DNA from: Paraperlucidibaca baekdonensis
GTDB taxonomy: Bacteria > Pseudomonadota > Gammaproteobacteria > Pseudomonadales > Moraxellaceae
DNA: 64,000 nucleotides
Reading direction: 5' to 3'
NCBI RefSeq assembly: GCF_003387535.1
Contig: NZ_QUNR01000001.1
Span: 124,001-188,000, forward strand
A program made the position numbers and the translations under genes. The notes under the pieces are model-generated. The model had not been told where the DNA came from and ran no database searches. It worked only from the letters and a program-made list of their open reading frames with translations. This document shows, one piece after another, positions 54,894-64,000 of the stretch (its first letter is position 1; each line of letters begins with the position of its first letter).

Positions 54894-56162
54894 TCACGCT
54901 CCGTGTAAGGGTAGTTCGATAATAAATGCCGTGCCCTGCGGCAGTGCTGACTCGCACCACAGCCGGCCTTTGTGTTGATCGACAATTAAGCCACGACTAA
55001 TGGGCAAGCCCTGACCCGTGCCTTGGCCAACGGCTTTGGTGGTGAAAAACGGATCAAATATTCGGTGGCGCATGGCCTCAGGGATGCCACAGCCATCATC
55101 CGCCACGCTTAGCCGCAAAACCTCACCCACCGCACGCAATGTAATACGAATATGGCCGCGCGCCGACTGAGTTTTCTGCCGTGTCGCGATGGCGTGTGCG
55201 GCGTTGGTGAGCAGGTTAATCAGGACCTGTACGATGTGGTCGCGACGGCACAACACCATCGGTACCGGTATTAAATCTAAAATAACATCAGCAACTTGGC
55301 GTATTTCATGGGTGGAAATAGTCACTGCCTCATGGATGAGCACAGCTAAGTCTTCCGCCAAAATGCCCTCGCTGATGTGCGTGAAACTGCGCATGCTATT
55401 GGTGATTTCGCGTACGCGTCGCACGCCATCGTGACTGCGCTGCACCGCCGCCGGCAGATTCTCACGGATAAAATCAGGATCCATCCGCCGCAGTAATTGT
55501 GCGAGCTCAGAATGGTTGCTGGCCAACGGCTGTACCAGTGCCAGCAGCGCCAATAAATCGCGGCAAGCCTCATCGATAAAGCTTAGGTTATCGCCCAAAT
55601 ATTGCAGCGGCGTATTGATCCCATGGGCAATGCCAGCGGCCAAACTGCCCATGGCCTCAAACTTTTGGGCCTGGCGCTTGAGCAGCTCATTGCGGTGATA
55701 ATCGCGAAGATCGATGCCAATCAATACATATTGCCGCCTATTTTGCGCATCTCGCTCCTGCGCAATCGACAGCAGTAAAGGCACTGGCTCGCCGTCATAG
55801 CCACGAAACTCAGCTTCAACGGTGATTTCGGCATCGGCGGAATGCTGCACTTGCGCCATCAAGGCTGATGCCGTTGGCAACACCTCATGCAGCGGCCGCC
55901 CAAGCAAAGCCAGCGATTGCACACCGAGCAGTTTGCCGGCCTGCTCATTGGCATGCTGGATAGACCACGCCGAATCGATCACCAGCCACAAACCCGGTAC
56001 TGGGCTTTTCAGGCCAGCAACACGCGCTGCAGCCTGGCTTAATGAGGCCTCGGGCGTATGCTCGGCAATCTCGTCAAGCGCACGCTCAAACAGCGCCACC
56101 TGCTGTTGCAGCAGCGCATGTGCAAGCTCCTCTTCCGACAAGGCATGCAGTAATTCCGGCAA
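54894..56162 (-). CDS. PAS histidine kinase with Gly after the phospho-His
   Basis: 422 aa, no membrane segment. N-terminal helix, PAS domain (about 55-155), then an H box reading [19 protein letters not shown]: His180 is present, but Gly181 replaces the Glu usual in this family (AHEINTP). The HATPase domain is intact ([30 protein letters not shown]). Paired with the downstream response regulator. Low or altered autokinase activity is inference. Confidence 0.85.
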   Translation of the reverse strand: MPELLHALSEEELAHALLQQQVALFERALDEIAEHTPEASLSQAAARVAGLKSPVPGLWLVIDSAWSIQHANEQAGKLLGVQSLALLGRPLHEVLPTASALMAQVQHSADAEITVEAEFRGYDGEPVPLLLSIAQERDAQNRRQYVLIGIDLRDYHRNELLKRQAQKFEAMGSLAAGIAHGINTPLQYLGDNLSFIDEACRDLLALLALVQPLASNHSELAQLLRRMDPDFIRENLPAAVQRSHDGVRRVREITNSMRSFTHISEGILAEDLAVLIHEAVTISTHEIRQVADVILDLIPVPMVLCRRDHIVQVLINLLTNAAHAIATRQKTQSARGHIRITLRAVGEVLRLSVADDGCGIPEAMRHRIFDPFFTTKAVGQGTGQGLPISRGLIVDQHKGRLWCESALPQGTAFIIELPLHGA

Positions 56163-56234
56163 GAGAACCTCGCGCGATAAACGTAGGGGTAACTACTGTA
56201 TCGACACGCATGAGGCTTTCTTTAATAACCGCTG

Positions 56235-57431
56235 CTAGATCGGCAGCACCCGTGCAAACACTGCCTTCAGGTATTCGGTCTCTGGGATGGCCGGATGAAT
56301 CGGGTGATCCGCGCCCTGATGGCCGTGATGAACAATCTGTGCTTGCCGATCGATATGCCGTGAGCTGGCGCGGATGACGTCGACGAGTTCGTGGCGGCCT
56401 AAATGCATCGAGCAAGAAGCGCTAACTAGTAGGCCATCGCGATTGAGCAGGCGCATACCGAGCTCATTGATGCGGCGATAGGCCTGCAGGCCAGCCTTGT
56501 GATCTTTGCGACGCGTAATGAACGCCGGCGGGTCGAGCACCACGACATCGAAGCGCTCGCCATCCTGCTTGAGCGCGGTGAGCGCGTCGAAGGCATCGCC
56601 CTGCAAGGTCTGCACGCGCGACTCGACGCCATTGAGCTTGGCATTGCGCATGAGCTGGTCGAGGGCTTTCTCGGAGCCATCGACACAATGCACTTCCGAG
56701 GCGCCAAAGGCCGCCGCTTGCACGCCCCATCCGCCCAAATACGAGAACACGTCGAGCACGCGCTTGCCTTCGACGAGGCCCTTTAAGCGGGCGCGGGCAT
56801 CGCGGTGGTCGTAGAACCAGCCAGTTTTTTGGCCATCGCGCACGAGGGCCTCAAAGGCCACACCATTTTCGCGCAGGGCCACGCGGTCGGGCACTTCGCC
56901 GTAAGCGACTTCAACATAGGAGTCGAGCCCTTCAACGGCGCGCATCTTGCCATCGTTTTTAAAGAGCACGCCGCTGGGCTTGAAGACCTTCACCAGCGCA
57001 TCGACCAAGGCCGACTTCAGGCGCTCCATGCCGGCGTTGGAAAGTTGCACCACGAAGATATCGGCAAAACGATCAATGACTACGCCCGGCAGGCCATCGC
57101 TGTCGCCATAAACTAGCCGATAATACGGCTCAGTGAACCATTGCTCGCGCAGGCTGGCGGCAATTTGCAAGCGGTGCACAAAGAGTGATGCCGACAACGG
57201 GTGCGCACTATCGCGGTTAAACAATCGTCCGCAAATCAGTGCATTAGGATTCACAATAGCCAGACCTAAAGCCTTGCCTTTGCTGTCCTCAACGAGCACT
57301 TGATCGCCGGCATTCATGGCTTTTAATGGCGTGGCAGCAATGTCGACTTCATTGGAGAAAATCCACACATGGCCTTCGCGCAAGCGGCGCTCTTCATTGA
57401 TTTTTAAGCGCAAACGGGGCAGATCGGTCAT
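56235..57431 (-). CDS. rlmI: 23S rRNA m5C methyltransferase RlmI type
   Basis: 398 aa: an N-terminal PUA domain (residues 5-75, RLREGHVWIFSNEVD) and a class I SAM methyltransferase domain, with DVFSYLGGWGVQAAAFGASEVHCVDGS and the catalytic-type VLDPPAFITRRKD loop. E. coli RlmI methylates C1962 of 23S rRNA. Monocistronic; follows the gcv terminator on the same strand. Confidence 0.93.
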   Translation of the reverse strand: MTDLPRLRLKINEERRLREGHVWIFSNEVDIAATPLKAMNAGDQVLVEDSKGKALGLAIVNPNALICGRLFNRDSAHPLSASLFVHRLQIAASLREQWFTEPYYRLVYGDSDGLPGVVIDRFADIFVVQLSNAGMERLKSALVDALVKVFKPSGVLFKNDGKMRAVEGLDSYVEVAYGEVPDRVALRENGVAFEALVRDGQKTGWFYDHRDARARLKGLVEGKRVLDVFSYLGGWGVQAAAFGASEVHCVDGSEKALDQLMRNAKLNGVESRVQTLQGDAFDALTALKQDGERFDVVVLDPPAFITRRKDHKAGLQAYRRINELGMRLLNRDGLLVSASCSMHLGRHELVDVIRASSRHIDRQAQIVHHGHQGADHPIHPAIPETEYLKAVFARVLPI

Positions 57432-57472
57432 GGCATTCTCACAATAAACAGCGTTTCAAAAAGGAGGTAACG

Positions 57473-57500
57473 TAAACAACAAGCCCCCAAATGGGGGCTT
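57473..57500 (-). terminator. Terminator of the gcv operon
   Basis: On the minus strand AAGCCCCC-ATTT-GGGGGCTT, followed by GTTGTTT, lies 31 bases after gcvPB. The T tract is broken but the stem is strong. Confidence 0.8.
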
Positions 57501-57530
57501 ATCGCAGATCAGTTTAGCGTCTCTAGGCGG

Positions 57531-58988
57531 TTAAGCCTGTGGCCGCCACACCAGATCAAGCTCGCGGGCGGCGCGTACATCATCAAGGCGACGCACCGGC
57601 ATGGTGTGCGGCGCATTGCGCACCATATCCGGTGTGGTGCGGGCCTCTTCCAAGATCTTGATCAAGGCCTCGGCAAAACCATCGAGTTCATCCGGCGACT
57701 CGGTTTCCGTAGGCTCGATCAAGAAGCACTCGGGAATAAGCAGCGGGAAGTAAGTCGTCGGTGCGTGATAGCCGTAGTCGAGCAGGCGCTTGGCAATATC
57801 CATCGCGCTCACGTTGAGCTCTTTAGCTTCTTTCGCGAAGCTGATGATGAATTCGTGCGAGGCGCGGCGCTCAGGATAGGCAAGCTGGAAGCCGGCATCG
57901 GCCAAGCGCTTCATCAGGTAGTTGGCGTTGAGCGTGGAGTATTCACCCACGCGATGCAATCCTTCGCGACCCAGCGCATAGGCATAGTACGCGGCGCGCA
58001 AGAGCACGCCGGCATTGCCCATATAGGTCGATAACCGGCCAATGGTGCCGGGAATGTCCTGCTCGGTGAGCCAACGATAGCTGCCATCGGTATTTTTACC
58101 GGCAATGGGCGTGGGCATGTAGGGCAGCAAGCGCGCACTGACACCGACGGGGCCGGCACCGGGGCCACCGCCGCCATGTGGCGTGGCAAAGGTTTTGTGC
58201 AAGTTCATGTGCAGCACATCGAAACCCATGTCGCCGGGACGCACTTTGCCCAAAATCGCATTCAGGTTGGCGCCGTCGTAGTACAGCAAGCCGCCAGCGG
58301 TGTGCACGGCCTCGGCGATCTCTTTGATCTGCTGCTCAAAGACGCCACAGGTCGATGGGTTAGTCATCATCAGGCCGGCAGTTTGCGGGCCAACGGCGGC
58401 TTTCAGCGCGTCGAGATCAACATCGCCATTGGCTAAGACCGGAATCTCGCGGACTTTATAGCCGCACATCACGGCGGTGGCAGGGTTGGTGCCATGCGCA
58501 GCAGCGGGGATGAGCATCTCGGTACGCGCGCTGTCGTTGCGGGCTTCGTGGTAGGCGCGAATCATCGCGACGCCGGCAAATTCGCCCTGCGCACCGGCCA
58601 TCGGCGTTAATGACACGCCCTTCATGCCGGTAACTTCCATCAGCGTTTCTTGCAAGTCATGCAAACACGCCAAATAGCCTTGCGAATGCGTTTCAGGGGC
58701 TAAAGGATGGCGCTGCAAAAAGCCCGGCAACATGGCGGCACGATGCGCACCGCGCGGGTTGTACTTCATCGTGCACGAGCCGAGCGGGTAGAACATCGTG
58801 TCGATGGCAAAGTTTTTGCGCGACAGATTGGTGTAATGACGCACCACTTGCAGCTCCGAGACTTCCGGCAAAATGGCGCGTGTGCGGCGGCGCATGGCGT
58901 CTGGAATCGCCTTCAGCTCAACGCGTTGTTGTGGCGCTTGTGAGCTCGCGCAACGACCGGCTTCACCACGTTCAAAAATTAAAGTCAT
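57531..58988 (-). CDS. gcvPB: Glycine decarboxylase P-protein, subunit 2
   Basis: 485 aa PLP-binding half of the split P-protein. PLP lysine in [30 protein letters not shown] and GADLNAILG-type segments. Works with subunit 1, H-protein and T-protein to cleave glycine to CO2, NH3 and methylene-THF. A split P-protein is the rule in Firmicutes and Thermus; many gammaproteobacteria have one 950-aa chain. Six bases after gcvPA. Confidence 0.97.
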   Translation of the reverse strand: MTLIFERGEAGRCASSQAPQQRVELKAIPDAMRRRTRAILPEVSELQVVRHYTNLSRKNFAIDTMFYPLGSCTMKYNPRGAHRAAMLPGFLQRHPLAPETHSQGYLACLHDLQETLMEVTGMKGVSLTPMAGAQGEFAGVAMIRAYHEARNDSARTEMLIPAAAHGTNPATAVMCGYKVREIPVLANGDVDLDALKAAVGPQTAGLMMTNPSTCGVFEQQIKEIAEAVHTAGGLLYYDGANLNAILGKVRPGDMGFDVLHMNLHKTFATPHGGGGPGAGPVGVSARLLPYMPTPIAGKNTDGSYRWLTEQDIPGTIGRLSTYMGNAGVLLRAAYYAYALGREGLHRVGEYSTLNANYLMKRLADAGFQLAYPERRASHEFIISFAKEAKELNVSAMDIAKRLLDYGYHAPTTYFPLLIPECFLIEPTETESPDELDGFAEALIKILEEARTTPDMVRNAPHTMPVRRLDDVRAARELDLVWRPQA

Positions 58989-58993
58989 GATGA

Positions 58994-60352
58994 TTACTCC
59001 GAAGCCAAAGCGGCGCTAAGCGCGGCATGGTAGCGCGCCAAATCGGCGGCATTTTTCGTCTCCGTGGTACACACCACGATGGCCGAACCCAATTCCGGAT
59101 ATTCCACACTCAAATCGACACCCGCTAATACGCCTTGCGCAGCCATCGCCGCTAAGACTTGCTCAGCAGGCTTGCTCAAGCGAATAACTTGCTCATGAAA
59201 CACTGGCGACTCAAAGGCCTTAGTCGCACCAATGGGCAAGTCATCGGTAAGCGTGAGGATGTTGTCGTGCGACGCCAAAGCCACGCGCTCCAAGCCTTCA
59301 GCGCCCAATAAGCTTAGATAAATGGTCGCGGCGGTCATCGCCAAGCCTTGGTTGGTGCAAATATTCGATGTCGCTTTGGCGCGGCGAATGTGTTGCTCGC
59401 GCGCCTGCAGCGTGAGCGCATAGCCGGGCTTGCCATCGAGATCGACGGTGCGACCAATGATGCGGCCGGGCATTTGGCGGATATGCGCCATTTTGCAGCA
59501 CATAAAGCCGCAGTATGGGCCGCCTGATGACAGCGGAATACCAAAAGGCTGAGCTTCGCCAACGACAATGTCGACGCCGCTCGCGCCCCATTCGCCCGGC
59601 GGCGTGAATAAAGCCAGGGCCATCGGATTCACCACAGCAATGACCAGCATGCCCTGCGCCTGTGCCCAATCGGTGAGCGCGTTCACATCTTCGAGCACAC
59701 CAAAAAAGTTCGGCTGCGGAATCACTAACGCGGCAAAGTCTTCACCGTCAAACGCACCCAGTGAAGCCACATCGACACGGCCTTGGGCATGGTCATAATC
59801 AAATTCGACTAGCTCAATATCTTGCCCTTCGACAATGGCGCGAGCCGCGGCGCGATACATCGGCGATACCGTGCGTGGCATCAAAATGCGCCGTGATTTC
59901 GAGCGCTTATTGGCGCGAATGGCCATCAGCACAGCCTCTGCCAAGCCCGAAGCGCCGTCATAGACCGAGGCGTTGCTGGCATCCATGGCGGTGAGGTGGG
60001 CCATCATCGACTGAAATTCGTAAATGACTTGCAGCGTGCCCTGCGAGGCTTCGGCCTGATACGGCGTGTAGGCGGTGAGAAACTCGCCACGCGAGGCCAA
60101 ATCCCACACTGCCGCCGGAATGTGATGCTCGTAGGCACCGGCACCTAAAAAGCACAACGCGCCGGCATCTTGCTCGCTACGCTCACGCATCATCCGCGTC
60201 ACGTCCATTTCCGATAGGCCATCGGGCACGCCAGTCAGCGGCTTGCAGCGCAGCGCCTGCGGAATTTCATCAAACAGCGTGTCGAGCGATTCGGCACCAA
60301 TGGTGTCGAGCATGCGGCGCACATCACCCGCGGTATGTGGGATAAACGGCAT
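58994..60352 (-). CDS. gcvPA: Glycine decarboxylase P-protein, subunit 1
   Basis: 452 aa PLP-fold half without the lysine; [19 protein letters not shown] at the N-terminus, [40 protein letters not shown] and [18 protein letters not shown]. The subunit orders substrate and H-protein contact. Precedes gcvPB, giving equal amounts. Confidence 0.97.
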   Translation of the reverse strand: MPFIPHTAGDVRRMLDTIGAESLDTLFDEIPQALRCKPLTGVPDGLSEMDVTRMMRERSEQDAGALCFLGAGAYEHHIPAAVWDLASRGEFLTAYTPYQAEASQGTLQVIYEFQSMMAHLTAMDASNASVYDGASGLAEAVLMAIRANKRSKSRRILMPRTVSPMYRAAARAIVEGQDIELVEFDYDHAQGRVDVASLGAFDGEDFAALVIPQPNFFGVLEDVNALTDWAQAQGMLVIAVVNPMALALFTPPGEWGASGVDIVVGEAQPFGIPLSSGGPYCGFMCCKMAHIRQMPGRIIGRTVDLDGKPGYALTLQAREQHIRRAKATSNICTNQGLAMTAATIYLSLLGAEGLERVALASHDNILTLTDDLPIGATKAFESPVFHEQVIRLSKPAEQVLAAMAAQGVLAGVDLSVEYPELGSAIVVCTTETKNAADLARYHAALSAALASE

Positions 60353-60394
60353 CAGTAACTCCGGCAGGCCAGCTTAGGCGCTGCGTATTCAAAC

Positions 60395-60412
60395 GCCCTG
60401 AGTCATCAGGGC
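60395..60412 (-). other. Hairpin between gcvH and gcvPA
   Basis: GCCCTGA-GTCA-TCAGGGC in the 69-bp gap. No T run. Likely an mRNA segment that sets the ratio of gcvTH to gcvP, or a processing site. Confidence 0.5.
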
Positions 60413-60421
60413 CGTGGGGAC

Positions 60422-60805
60422 TTAGTGGTCTTGCTTAGCGGCGTATTCTTCAGCGCTGAGCAGCTCGCCTAGCTCGGCGGCATCGCTAATTTTGATCTGA
60501 TACAACCAGCCACCGGCATAGGGCTCGGTGTTGACAATTTCTGGGGCGTCAACCAAGGCGTCATTGATAGCAATAATCTCGCCCGAGACTGGTGCGTAGA
60601 TGTCTGAGGCGGCCTTCACCGACTCCACCACACCGGCTTCTTGGCCAGCGCTAACAGCATCGCCCACGTTGGGCAGCTCAACATAAACCAAGTCGCCGAG
60701 CGCATCTTGGGCATGATCGGTAATGCCAACGGTGACCACATCGCCATCGAGGCGCGCCCACTCGTGGCTGGCGGCGTATTTTAATTCAGCAGGTAATTGG
60801 CTCAT
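60422..60805 (-). CDS. gcvH: Glycine cleavage H-protein
   Basis: 127 aa lipoyl-domain carrier. Lipoyl lysine Lys64 in [12 protein letters not shown]. Start at ATG 60805; an upstream in-frame ATG four codons earlier is not favoured. The C-terminal [11 protein letters not shown] is intact. Shuttles the aminomethyl group between P, T and L proteins. Confidence 0.97.
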   Translation of the reverse strand: MSQLPAELKYAASHEWARLDGDVVTVGITDHAQDALGDLVYVELPNVGDAVSAGQEAGVVESVKAASDIYAPVSGEIIAINDALVDAPEIVNTEPYAGGWLYQIKISDAAELGELLSAEEYAAKQDH

Positions 60806-60849
60806 GGTTTCTCTCATGCGGCCGAGGCCGTCTCACTAGGGTTTTAAAA

Positions 60850-61938
60850 TTAACGGATGGCCGCGCCGCGGCGAGCAAACACGGGCTTCACAATGCGCAC
60901 AGGCAGGAGCTTGCCACGCACTTCAACCTGCGCCTGCGTGGCATTGGTGACTGGCACGCGGGCGAAGGCGATGGCCTGCTCTAGCGTCGGCGAGAAAGTG
61001 CCGGAGGTGGTTTCACCATCGCCCACACCCTCAATAATCACGCGCATGTGCGAGCGCAACACCCCCTTGCCCTCAAGCACGAGACCCACGAGCTGATGGC
61101 TCACGCCAGCGTCGCGCTCAGCCAATAACGCCTCTTTGCCAATGAAGTCGTGACCCCAATCGATGCTCCAGGCAACGTTGGAGCTCAGCGGTGATTCGTT
61201 TTCGCTCAAATCATTGCCATAAAGCGGCATGCCGGCTTCTAAACGCAGGGTATCGCGCGCGCCCAGACCACAGGGCCGCACGCCAGCATCCACGAGTTGC
61301 TGCCAAAACGCCTCGGATTGCTCGGATGGCAGGAGTATCTCCAAACCATCTTCGCCGGTATAACCGGTGCGCGCGATAAACCAGTCATCACCACAGTCGA
61401 CGCCCTGAAACAGTGCCAGCTCAGCAATACGCGCGGCTCGCTCAGCGCCAATCAGGCCAGCCACTGTGGCGCGGGCGTTCGGACCTTGCACGGCGATCAT
61501 GGCCAGATCGGTGCGCTCTTTGAGGCTGATGCGAAAGCTCGCGGCTTGGCGCTGCATCCAGGCAATGTCTTTGTCGTGCGTGCCGCAATTGACGATGACG
61601 CGCCAGAGCTCGGGCTGCTCGGGTGTCGGCGCATAGGCGATTAAGTCATCGAGCACGCGGCCTTGCTCATTGAGCATCAGCGAGTAAATAGCCTTGCCCG
61701 GCAGCGTAATTTTGGCCACGTCATTGGCTAAAATATGGCGCAAATACGCCAGTGCATCGGGGCCGGTGAGCTCGAGCACGGTCATGTGCGAGACATCGAA
61801 CATACCCTGATCGCGGCGCACGGCATGATGCTCATCGAGCACGGAAGTGTATTGCACCGGCATATCCCAGCCGCCAAAATCCACGACCCGAGCGCCCAGC
61901 GCGACATGTGCTTGATACAACGGCGTACGCTGACCCAT
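60850..61938 (-). CDS. gcvT: Glycine cleavage T-protein (aminomethyltransferase)
   Basis: 362 aa. Transfers the methylene group to tetrahydrofolate and releases ammonia. MGQRTPLYQAHVALGARVVDFGGWDMPVQY opens it, followed by FDVSHM and the GARDTLRLEAGMPLYG signature. Start at ATG 61938, with AGGAG seven bases upstream. First gene of the gcvTHPAPB operon. Confidence 0.97.
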   Translation of the reverse strand: MGQRTPLYQAHVALGARVVDFGGWDMPVQYTSVLDEHHAVRRDQGMFDVSHMTVLELTGPDALAYLRHILANDVAKITLPGKAIYSLMLNEQGRVLDDLIAYAPTPEQPELWRVIVNCGTHDKDIAWMQRQAASFRISLKERTDLAMIAVQGPNARATVAGLIGAERAARIAELALFQGVDCGDDWFIARTGYTGEDGLEILLPSEQSEAFWQQLVDAGVRPCGLGARDTLRLEAGMPLYGNDLSENESPLSSNVAWSIDWGHDFIGKEALLAERDAGVSHQLVGLVLEGKGVLRSHMRVIIEGVGDGETTSGTFSPTLEQAIAFARVPVTNATQAQVEVRGKLLPVRIVKPVFARRGAAIR

Positions 61939-62238
61939 CGAAACTCCTGTCATTAGCCCAGCGAACGTACCGCGTGGACTAATCTCTCATTCACAAAGTT
62001 GAGCATTTTACCTGCAGATGCCCACCGCTGACCACGGGCAAGCGGCGAACAAGTGAAATTCATTTACTCGCCATGGCTTTGGTCGCAGATCGCGGTTTTG
62101 TCCGCACTTTTGCGCCCCACAACAGGGCAATTTCGCATATAATCTGCGCGAATTGCCGTCGTCCTTTGGGTAAGCCACGTATCTTGTGTGGTCTGTTGCC
62201 GCAGGCACGGTTGTCATTCCCCTGCTTTGAGAGTTGTC
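61939..62238. other. gcvT / pckG intergenic region
   Basis: A 300-bp divergent gap. It holds a perfect -10 TATAAT at 62138-62143 (+ strand) about 95 bases before pckG, but no good -35; AT-rich bases around it can also be read on the minus strand. No glycine riboswitch (GGAGAG/CCGAAGG motifs) was found on the gcvT side. The rest has no recognisable feature. Confidence 0.55.
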
Positions 62239-64000
62239 ATGACCGTAAATGCTCCCGCCTACGTCAAACATGCACGCCTAGTGGCGTGGGTCACTGAGAT
62301 GGCCGCGCTGTGCAAGCCTGCCGCCATTCATTGGTGCGATGGCACCGATGCCGAATACGATGCCCTGTGCGAATCGTTGGTCGCCGCCGGTAGCTTCCGC
62401 AAGCTCAATCCCGAGAAGCGTCCCAACTCTTACTTGGCTTGGACTGACCCATCCGATGTCGCCCGCGTGGAAGACCGCACCTATATTTGCTCCGAGAAAA
62501 AAGAAGACGCCGGCCCCACCAATAACTGGATGGCACCGGCCGATATGCGCGCCACGCTAAACCCCTTATTTGATGGCTGCATGGCCGGTCGCACCATGTA
62601 TGTGGTGCCATTTTCCATGGGGCCGCTGGGCTCACCGATTGCCCATATTGGCATTGAGCTCTCTGACAGCGCCTACGTTGCGGTCAACATGAAAATGATG
62701 ACTCGCATGGGTCGCGCAGTGTTTGATGTCCTCGGCCAAGACGGCGACTTTGTACCCTGCATGCACACCGTGGGCGCCCCGCTGCAACCCGGCCAAGCCG
62801 ATGTTGCGTGGCCCTGCAACCCCACCGAAAAATACATTGTGCACTACCCCGAAACCCGCGAAATCTGGTCGTATGGCTCGGGCTATGGCGGCAATGCCTT
62901 GCTGGGTAAGAAGTGTTTTGCGCTGCGCATCGCCTCCACCATGGGTCGTGATGAGGGCTGGTTGGCTGAACACATGCTCATCTTGGGTGTGACCAACCCG
63001 CAAGGTAAAAAATACCATGTGGCCGCCGCGTTCCCATCGGCCTGTGGTAAGACCAACTTCGCTATGCTCATTCCGCCAGCAGGCATGCCCGGCTGGAGTG
63101 TCAGCACCATTGGTGACGACATTGCATGGATTAAACCCGATGCCCAAGGCCAGTTGCGCGCCATCAACCCGGAAGCGGGTTACTTCGGTGTCGCCCCCGG
63201 CACCAATATGAAAACCAACCCCAACTGCATGTTGTCGTTGAACAAAGACGTGATTTTCACCAACGTTGCGCTGACTGATGACGGCGATGTTTGGTGGGAA
63301 GGCCTGGGTGAGGCGCCAGCGCATCTGGTCGATTGGCAGGGTAAGGACTGGACGCCCGATTGCGGCCGCAAAGCCGCGCATCCGAACTCACGCTTTACGG
63401 TGTCGGCGATCAATAATCCCGCGCTCGATAGCGAATGGGACAACCCCGATGGCGTGGTCATTGACGCGTTTATCTTTGGCGGCCGCCGCTCCAACACCAT
63501 GCCATTGGTGACCGAGGCGCGCGACTGGGTCGACGGCGTCTATATGGCAGCGACCATGGGCTCTGAGACCACCGCCGCTGCCTTTGGCGCGCAGGGCGTG
63601 GTACGGCGCGACCCCTTCGCCATGCTGCCCTTTGCTGGCTACAACATGAGCGACTACTTCCAACACTGGCTCAACCTCGGTGCCAAACTCGAAGCTGCCG
63701 GCGCCAAACTGCCGCGCATCTATAAAACCAACTGGTTCCGCAAAGATGCCGACGGTCAATTCATCTGGCCGGGCTTTGGTGAAAACACCCGTGTCTTGAA
63801 ATGGATGATCGACCGCATCGAAAACGAAGCGCAAGGTTGTGAGCACGCCATGGGCATTAGCCCGCGCTACGAAGACATCCGCTGGAATGGTTTAGACTTC
63901 GACAAGACGCTGTTTGAGCAAGTCATCAGCCTCGATAAAGCCGACTGGGATATCGAGATCAAACTGCATGAAGAGCTGTTTGAGAAACTCGCGCATAACT
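62239..64000 (+). CDS. pckG: Phosphoenolpyruvate carboxykinase (GTP), 3' end beyond window
   Basis: About 587 codons visible; E. coli has the ATP type instead. Converts oxaloacetate and GTP to phosphoenolpyruvate in gluconeogenesis. Visible: N-terminal helix [22 protein letters not shown], the P-loop and hyperreactive Cys [25 protein letters not shown] (metal site), and [14 protein letters not shown]. The last few residues (probably about 20) lie past the right edge. Divergent from gcvT. Confidence 0.97.
   Translation, partial: MTVNAPAYVKHARLVAWVTEMAALCKPAAIHWCDGTDAEYDALCESLVAAGSFRKLNPEKRPNSYLAWTDPSDVARVEDRTYICSEKKEDAGPTNNWMAPADMRATLNPLFDGCMAGRTMYVVPFSMGPLGSPIAHIGIELSDSAYVAVNMKMMTRMGRAVFDVLGQDGDFVPCMHTVGAPLQPGQADVAWPCNPTEKYIVHYPETREIWSYGSGYGGNALLGKKCFALRIASTMGRDEGWLAEHMLILGVTNPQGKKYHVAAAFPSACGKTNFAMLIPPAGMPGWSVSTIGDDIAWIKPDAQGQLRAINPEAGYFGVAPGTNMKTNPNCMLSLNKDVIFTNVALTDDGDVWWEGLGEAPAHLVDWQGKDWTPDCGRKAAHPNSRFTVSAINNPALDSEWDNPDGVVIDAFIFGGRRSNTMPLVTEARDWVDGVYMAATMGSETTAAAFGAQGVVRRDPFAMLPFAGYNMSDYFQHWLNLGAKLEAAGAKLPRIYKTNWFRKDADGQFIWPGFGENTRVLKWMIDRIENEAQGCEHAMGISPRYEDIRWNGLDFDKTLFEQVISLDKADWDIEIKLHEELFEKLAHN

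Noticed and set aside
61939-62238. Glycine riboswitch upstream of gcvT
   Set aside because: Read on the minus strand, the leader lacks the conserved GGAGAG and CCGAAGG-type aptamer motifs and no tandem aptamer fold could be drawn.

Overview
The window is a compact, gene-dense chromosomal segment of a gammaproteobacterium. Several gene orders match Pseudomonas and its relatives: rnr-purA-hisZ-hflC-hflK-hflX-hfq-miaA-mutL-amiB-tsaE-queG-orn-rsgA, then cyaY/lptM-lysA-dapF-DUF484-xerC-HAD, then a SutA-like gene next to amtB-glnK and ubiK-yifB. The composition is moderately GC-rich. Genes for FadL, acyl-CoA dehydrogenase, a TorF-type porin and a split glycine decarboxylase suggest a free-living heterotroph, possibly aquatic. 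That lifestyle is inference.

Layout. 1-18.3 kb: RNA decay (rnr, orn, hfq), tRNA-Leu(CAG), purine and histidine synthesis (purA, hisZ), FtsH regulation (hflKC, hflX), tRNA modification (miaA, tsaE, queG), mismatch repair (mutL), a cell-wall amidase and rsgA. 18.3-21.5 kb: rhodanese, grxC, secB, trmL, and a sigma factor / anti-sigma / DUF3106 unit. 21.5-24.3 kb: the nitrogen two-component pair ntrB-ntrC, preceded by a sigma-54 promoter and two NtrC-type sites. 24.3-31.9 kb: rimO, a GIY-YIG nuclease gene bracketed by two inverted copies of a long palindrome, then cyaY and the lptM-lysA-dapF-DUF484-xerC-HAD run. 32-38 kb: cation efflux, SutA-like protein, and torF-glnK-amtB with its own sigma-54/NtrC control region, then ubiK and yifB. 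37.9-45.4 kb: lipid metabolism (acyl-CoA dehydrogenase, SDR), a metal-dependent hydrolase, Rep helicase, cytochrome c5 and a FadL porin. 45.5-50.1 kb: tRNA-Arg(CCG), an AEC permease, and a two-gene unit for a copper-radical-oxidase-like lipoprotein and a secreted internally duplicated partner. 50.1-57.4 kb: a sulfur-linked cluster (DUF442 phosphatase plus two YeeE/YedE halves), rpiA, ilvA, an atypical two-component pair and rlmI. 57.5-64 kb: gcvT-gcvH-gcvPA-gcvPB and a divergent GTP-type PEP carboxykinase that runs off the window.

How parts work together. NtrB/NtrC, GlnK/AmtB and the porin form a visible nitrogen-limitation regulon, because both transcription units carry GG-N10-GC sigma-54 elements with paired NtrC palindromes upstream. 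The most novel-looking items are (i) the palindrome-bracketed GIY-YIG/DUF4357 gene, (ii) the copper radical oxidase with a partner whose mature N-terminus is predicted to be histidine, with a terminator-like hairpin in its signal-peptide codons, and (iii) a histidine kinase with Gly in place of the Glu after the phospho-His, paired with a response regulator carrying a degenerate HD-GYP-like domain. Both window ends cut genes: rnr lacks its 3' end and pckG lacks its last codons.
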